The position numbers and the translations under genes are program-made. The notes below the pieces were generated by a model that did not search any database, was not told the origin of the DNA, and saw only the letters and a program-made list of their open reading frames with translations. 64,000 bases of DNA, taken from assembly GCA_038530575.1 (NCBI GenBank), contig JBCBCP010000010.1, positions 1 through 64,000 on the forward strand, in the 5' to 3' direction. The stretch is from JBCBCP01 sp038530575. GTDB lineage: Bacteria > Pseudomonadota > Alphaproteobacteria > Rhodobacterales > Rhodobacteraceae. Positions 60,002 to 64,000 of this stretch are shown here, one piece after another; the first letter of the stretch is position 1; each line of letters opens with the position of its first letter.

Positions 60002-62298
60002 CCGCGGGCCCGCTTTACGGCAGCCAGCACCGTTTCGGCTGTCGCGGGCGCCCGCAGGTCTGGGTAGTGCGGGCCAATGGACGCGCAGGCATCCGACAGT
60101 GCCAAAAATGCCGCGATCCCCAGCATCAGCGGAGGCTCGCCCACCGCCTTGGACTTAAAGATCGTATCGGCCGGGTTTTCCCCATCCCACAGAGCCACGT
60201 TGAAGACGTCAGGCCGGTCGCCGCAGGCCGGGATCTTGTAGGTCGCGGGCGCATGGGTCCGCAGCCGTCCAGTGGAGTCCCAGACCAGCTCTTCGGTCGT
60301 CAGCCAACCTGCGCCTTGCACGAACCCACCTTCGACTTGCCCGATATCAAGCGCTGGGTTCAGCGAAGCCCCCGCGTCATGCAGAATATCCGCGCGCAAC
60401 ATGCGGTTCTCGCCCGTTAGCGTGTCGACCACCACTTCGACACAGGCGGCGCCGTAGGCGTAGTAAAAGAACGGCCGCCCCTGTCCCTTGATCCGGTCCC
60501 AAGAGATGTCCGGCGTCTTGTAAAAGCCCGTCGCTGACAACGAAACCCGACCCTGATGGCATAGCGCGGCACATTCTCCAAAGCTGTAATCACGCCCGGG
60601 CAATCGCACGCCGCCACCTTCGAATATAACCTCATCCGGCCTGCACTGGTGCAGCTGGGCCAAATGCTCCGCCATCCGCGTGCGTATGGTTTCACAAGCG
60701 GCCTTGACGGCCATCCCGTTCAGGTCCGACCCGGACGAGGCTGCTGTGGCTGATGTGTTCGGCACCTTCGCCGTATCCGTTGCCGTAATCTTCACAGCGT
60801 CCAGCCCGACACCAAAGCCCGACGCGGCCACCTGCGCGACCTTCTGGAAAAGGCCCTGTCCCATCTCCGTGCCGCCATGGTTCAGGTGAATGGAGCCATC
60901 GGAATACACATGCACCAGCGCGCCCGCTTGGTTCAGGTGGGTCAGCGTGAAGGAAATTCCGAACTTCACAGGCGTCAGAGCAAGCCCGCGCTTCATCACC
61001 GGTTGTGTCTTGTTCCATTCCCCAATAGCCGCCCGCCGCGCCGCATACTCCGAAGACGCCGCAAGCGCGGGCACCATCTCTTCAAGGACAAAATCGTCTA
61101 CCACCTGCCCATAAGGCGTGGTCCAGCCCGTCTTGTGACCAGCATTATTCCCCGAGACCGTTCGGTAAAAATTCGCGCGCCGCACCTCCAGCGCATCCCG
61201 CCGGACTGCATGGGCGACATGGTCGACGATCCGCTCCATGCCCAGCATCCCCTGCGGACCGCCAAAGCCGCGAAAGGCGGTGGCCGATTGGTGGTTCGTG
61301 CGCCAGCGATGCGACGTGATGCGCACAGCCTCAAGCCAATAGGCATTGTCCGCGTGCAGCATGGCCCGGTCGGCCACGGGCAGGCTCAGGTCCTGCGCCC
61401 AACCGCACAAGGCGTCGTGCCGCACATCCAGCACTGAGATCACACCATCCGCGTCAAACCCGACGTCGTAGGCGATTTCAAACGCATGGCGCTTGCCGGT
61501 GATGGTCATGTCATCGTCGCGGTCGTATCGCATCTTGCACGCCCGCCCGGTGTGCCGCGCGGCAACGGCGCACGCCACAGCCAGCGCATTGCCCTGACTT
61601 TCCTTGCCGCCAAAACCGCCGCCCATGCGCCTGATTTCAACCCGAACGCCATGCATCGGGATGCCAAGCGCCTCGGCCACCTTGTGCTGAATTTCCGTCG
61701 GGTGCTGGGTCGAGGACACGATATGCATGTCGTCATCCTCGCCGGGCAAGGCAAGCGCGGCCTGCCCCTCGAGGTAGAAATGCTCCTGTCCGCCAATCTC
61801 CAAGCGCCCCGTGAGCCGGTGCGGCGCGGCGGCGAAAGCAGACGCCACATCGCCGCGTCCGTAGATACGCGGGCCATCTTCAAACCGCGCGCCGGCGGCC
61901 TCGGCCTCGGCAGCGGTAAAGATCGGCGGCGTGGCCGCGATCTCCACCGCGCCCTTGCGCGCCGCGATCCGGGCCGCCCGGTGCGAGGTTGCGATCACCA
62001 CAAAGATGGGCTGGCCGACATAATGCACTGATCCGTCCGCCAGCAATGGCTCGTCATGCGCGGCGGGTGAGACATCATTGGCAAACGGCAGGTCTGACGC
62101 CGTCAGCACGTCCACGACCCCCTCCGAGGCGCGCACAGCGCTCAGGTCAATCGACATGATCTGCCCAGCGGCAACCTCGCTCAGCCCAAAGGCGAGGTGC
62201 AGCGCGCCTGCGGGTAGCGGAACGTCATCCACATAACGCGCGGCCCCCGTGACGTGCAGTGCGGCGGCATCGTGCGGCAAGGCTTTCCCGACACTCAT
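59998..62298 (-). CDS. xdhB: Xanthine dehydrogenase molybdopterin-binding subunit
   Basis: Large subunit, 766 residues, carrying the molybdenum cofactor; oxidises hypoxanthine to xanthine and urate. Motifs: GQEHFYLEGQAALALPGEDD start near residue 169, RRMGGGFGGKESQ near 223, TAFRGFGGPQG near 338, and the catalytic Glu in KAVGEPPLMLGIAAF near 726. The N terminus LPHDAAALHVTGAARYVDD is typical of bacterial XdhB. Overlaps xdhA and xdhC by 4 nt each. Confidence 0.95.
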   Translation of the reverse strand: MSVGKALPHDAAALHVTGAARYVDDVPLPAGALHLAFGLSEVAAGQIMSIDLSAVRASEGVVDVLTASDLPFANDVSPAAHDEPLLADGSVHYVGQPIFVVIATSHRAARIAARKGAVEIAATPPIFTAAEAEAAGARFEDGPRIYGRGDVASAFAAAPHRLTGRLEIGGQEHFYLEGQAALALPGEDDDMHIVSSTQHPTEIQHKVAEALGIPMHGVRVEIRRMGGGFGGKESQGNALAVACAVAARHTGRACKMRYDRDDDMTITGKRHAFEIAYDVGFDADGVISVLDVRHDALCGWAQDLSLPVADRAMLHADNAYWLEAVRITSHRWRTNHQSATAFRGFGGPQGMLGMERIVDHVAHAVRRDALEVRRANFYRTVSGNNAGHKTGWTTPYGQVVDDFVLEEMVPALAASSEYAARRAAIGEWNKTQPVMKRGLALTPVKFGISFTLTHLNQAGALVHVYSDGSIHLNHGGTEMGQGLFQKVAQVAASGFGVGLDAVKITATDTAKVPNTSATAASSGSDLNGMAVKAACETIRTRMAEHLAQLHQCRPDEVIFEGGGVRLPGRDYSFGECAALCHQGRVSLSATGFYKTPDISWDRIKGQGRPFFYYAYGAACVEVVVDTLTGENRMLRADILHDAGASLNPALDIGQVEGGFVQGAGWLTTEELVWDSTGRLRTHAPATYKIPACGDRPDVFNVALWDGENPADTIFKSKAVGEPPLMLGIAAFLALSDACASIGPHYPDLRAPATAETVLAAVKRARG

Positions 62299-63671
62299 AG
62301 CGCCACGCCCCGTACCGCGCCTGACTCTGCGAACCGGCGCCAGAGCATCGCCTGCGCGGCCTCCATCCGGTAGCGCGCCGAGGCGCGCATGTCATCCATC
62401 GGCGCAAAATCCTGCGCCAATGCGGCCATCGCCGCGTGCACCGGTCCTTCGTCCCAAGGCTGGCCGACCAGCGCGGCTTCTGCCGTTGAGGCACGTTTGG
62501 GCGTGCCCGCCATACCACCAAAAGCCAGCCGCGCCTCGCGCACCACCCCCTCGGCAACATCGATCCAGAAACAGCCGCAGACGGCCGAAATGTCCTGATC
62601 AAACCGTTTCGACAGCTTGTCACAGCTTAACCTGTCCTCGGCCCGCGGCACGGTGATGTGGGTGAGGAACTCTCCCGGCGCCCGATCCTGCTTGCCATAC
62701 TCGATGAAGAAGTCGGCAATCGGCACGCTGCGCGTCGCCGCGCCCTTGCGCAGATGTACCGCCGCGTCCAGCGCAATGAGTGCAGGAGAGCCATCCCCGA
62801 TAGGCGAGCCATTTGCCACGTTCCCGCCAATCGTTGCCGCATTGCGCACCTGCACGGACCCGTAGCGGTCGATCAGATCAGCAAAAGCCGGGTACAGCGG
62901 CGCGATGTGCGCACGCAGATCGGTGAGCGTGGTGGCCGCACCGATGCGGATTTCGTTCGCAGTAACCTCCACGCCTGCCATTCCTTCGACATGCGCCAGA
63001 AAGGCAACCGGGCCAAGCTCGCGGAAATCCTTGGTCACCCAGAGGCCAACATCCGTGGCACCAGCGATCAATGTGCCGTCCGGGTTGGCTTCGTACCAGT
63101 CCGCCAAAGCGTCGATGTCGTGGGGGCTGTGCCTCGCGCCTGCGGCTTCCTTGTTTTCAGGCACATAAAGGCCGGAGTCATCCATATGAGGCGGTGCCGG
63201 GGCCGTGCTGGCTGCCTGCGCCGCCCGCACGATCGGCGCATAGCCCGTACATCGGCACAGGTTGCCCGCAAGCGCCTTGTCCCAATCGCTCTCCCCGTTC
63301 AGGTGCGCGCAGGCCATGGTTGTCACAAAGCCCGGGGTGCAGAACCCGCACTGGCTGCCGTGGTGATCGATCATCGCCTGCTGCACCGGGTGCAGCGTCC
63401 CGTCAGGCGCGGCAATGCCTTCCACGGTCCGCACCGCGCACCCCTCAAGCTGGGGCAAAAAGAGGATGCAGGCGTTCAGCGCGCGCGCGCCTTCGGGGCC
63501 CGTCACGATGACCGAACAGGCGCCGCAATCGCCTTCGTTGCACCCTTCTTTTGTGCCGGTCATGCCGCGCTCGTCGCGCAGCCAGTCCAGAAGTGTGGTG
63601 GTGGGATCGGCGCCTGTTACGGTCACAGGCGCGCCGTTGAGATGAAACGAAACGTCCATCCGCTGAGCCAT
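62295..63671 (-). CDS. xdhA: Xanthine dehydrogenase FAD/iron-sulphur subunit
   Basis: 458 residues. The first 2Fe-2S cluster motif GCNEGDCGACSVIV is near residue 43, the second cluster CGFCTPGFV ... CRCTGYAPIV is at about 103-142, and the FAD domain has LIAGATDVGLWVTK near 200 and ATIGGNVANGSPIGDGSPAL near 278. The C-terminal CO-dehydrogenase flavoprotein domain ends near 455. First gene of the operon as seen; transfers electrons from the molybdenum site to NAD. Confidence 0.95.
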   Translation of the reverse strand: MAQRMDVSFHLNGAPVTVTGADPTTTLLDWLRDERGMTGTKEGCNEGDCGACSVIVTGPEGARALNACILFLPQLEGCAVRTVEGIAAPDGTLHPVQQAMIDHHGSQCGFCTPGFVTTMACAHLNGESDWDKALAGNLCRCTGYAPIVRAAQAASTAPAPPHMDDSGLYVPENKEAAGARHSPHDIDALADWYEANPDGTLIAGATDVGLWVTKDFRELGPVAFLAHVEGMAGVEVTANEIRIGAATTLTDLRAHIAPLYPAFADLIDRYGSVQVRNAATIGGNVANGSPIGDGSPALIALDAAVHLRKGAATRSVPIADFFIEYGKQDRAPGEFLTHITVPRAEDRLSCDKLSKRFDQDISAVCGCFWIDVAEGVVREARLAFGGMAGTPKRASTAEAALVGQPWDEGPVHAAMAALAQDFAPMDDMRASARYRMEAAQAMLWRRFAESGAVRGVAL

Positions 63672-63791
63672 GATATGCCTCGCCGCGATACCGACGCCCC
63701 TGTACGGCCCCCAGTCGATGCGGCGTAGACGGGGGACGGGCTTTGCCGCAGATTGGCAAGGCCCGCGCCCGCTTGCAAGACGTGCGCGCGC

Positions 63792-64000
63792 TCAGGCTGC
63801 GTGCTGGGCCGCGAGTGCCTCAAGATTGGCCAGACCGCCGGTCCAGCCTTCCTCGACATCCGCGATGCCGCCCGGCCCGTCAAAGGAGGACACGGCGACG
63901 TTCACGTGCAGGGCACTGCCCGACCCTTCGGGTGTGATGCGGTAGGTCACCAGCGTGGTTGCCATGGCGGCCCCGCCAACAAGGATCGTTTCGGTAAAGA
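63792..64000 (-). CDS. SRPBCC/AHSA1-type protein, partial (C-terminal end)
   Basis: The reading frame enters from beyond the window end and stops at TGA 63794-63792. The readable 68 or so residues include ETILVGGAAMATTLVTYRI, HVNVAVSSFDG and the final EEGWTGGLANLEALAAQ, matching the C-terminal helix of AHSA1/SRPBCC-domain proteins, which often sit beside ArsR regulators. The start lies outside this window. Confidence 0.75.
   Translation of the reverse strand, partial: FTETILVGGAAMATTLVTYRITPEGSGSALHVNVAVSSFDGPGGIADVEEGWTGGLANLEALAAQHAA

Overview
The window is a high-GC, densely packed chromosome segment that looks like a marine alphaproteobacterium of the Rhodobacteraceae (Roseobacter type). 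The indications are overlapping ATGA/GTGA gene junctions, single-domain CUT2 sugar ABC ATPases with ROK regulators, RTX proteins, dimethylglycine-dehydrogenase-like genes and TTT transporters. No plasmid, rRNA or CRISPR signal was seen. This assignment is inferred from content, not from a search.

Layout. 0-10.7 kb: D-xylose locus. xylB-xylA on + is followed by a di-haem cytochrome peroxidase (MauG type). A ROK regulator (XylR) and an FG-GAP/ASPIC protein lie on -, and a divergent xylF-xylH-xylG-glk transport and kinase operon lies on +, with a palindromic operator between them. 10.7-21.9 kb: homoprotocatechuate meta-cleavage genes (hpaF-E-D, an aromatic-amino-acid-decarboxylase-like gene, an FAH-fold hpaG-like gene, hpaH) on -. 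Divergent on + are a MarR regulator (hpaR), a class III aminotransferase and a TctB-TctA-TctC transporter. Together they suggest uptake and breakdown of an aromatic amine or amino acid through 3,4-dihydroxyphenylacetate. 22.0-25.2 kb: a tightly coupled class I glutamine amidotransferase, cytochrome P450 and glutamine-synthetase-like trio, resembling the gamma-glutamyl logic of aniline and polyamine catabolism. 25.3-28.6 kb: haloalkane dehalogenase-like hydrolase, quinone-reductase-like MDR protein and a BON-MscS channel.

28.7-37.2 kb: a genomic island in the 3' end of a tRNA-Gln(UUG) gene. A 19-bp exact copy of the tRNA end recurs 8.4 kb away. A badly decayed tyrosine integrase sits directly beside the tRNA. 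The cargo is a ROK-regulated sugar operon: ABC ATPase, frameshifted substrate-binding protein, long permease, PfkB kinase and transaldolase-like aldolase, with a 37-bp operator palindrome. The right end is a strange CpG-poor, C-rich stretch without a credible gene.

37.2-54.4 kb: two RTX proteins (one with DUF4214-like modules), an SH3-like secreted protein, a 2-hydroxyacid dehydrogenase, gamma-glutamyltransferase, a D-lactate dehydrogenase/glycolate oxidase-like flavoprotein, a dimethylglycine/sarcosine dehydrogenase-like protein, a GH25 lysozyme lipoprotein, a FAD amine oxidase-like protein, an aldo/keto reductase, a GST, a DUF2461 protein, a second muramidase-like protein and a small YdcH-like protein. 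54.5-63.7 kb: one operon on - that joins xanthine dehydrogenase (xdhA-B-C) to a BMP-type nucleoside/purine ABC transporter and ends in a clear terminator. The last bases hold the C-terminal end of an SRPBCC/AHSA1-type protein.
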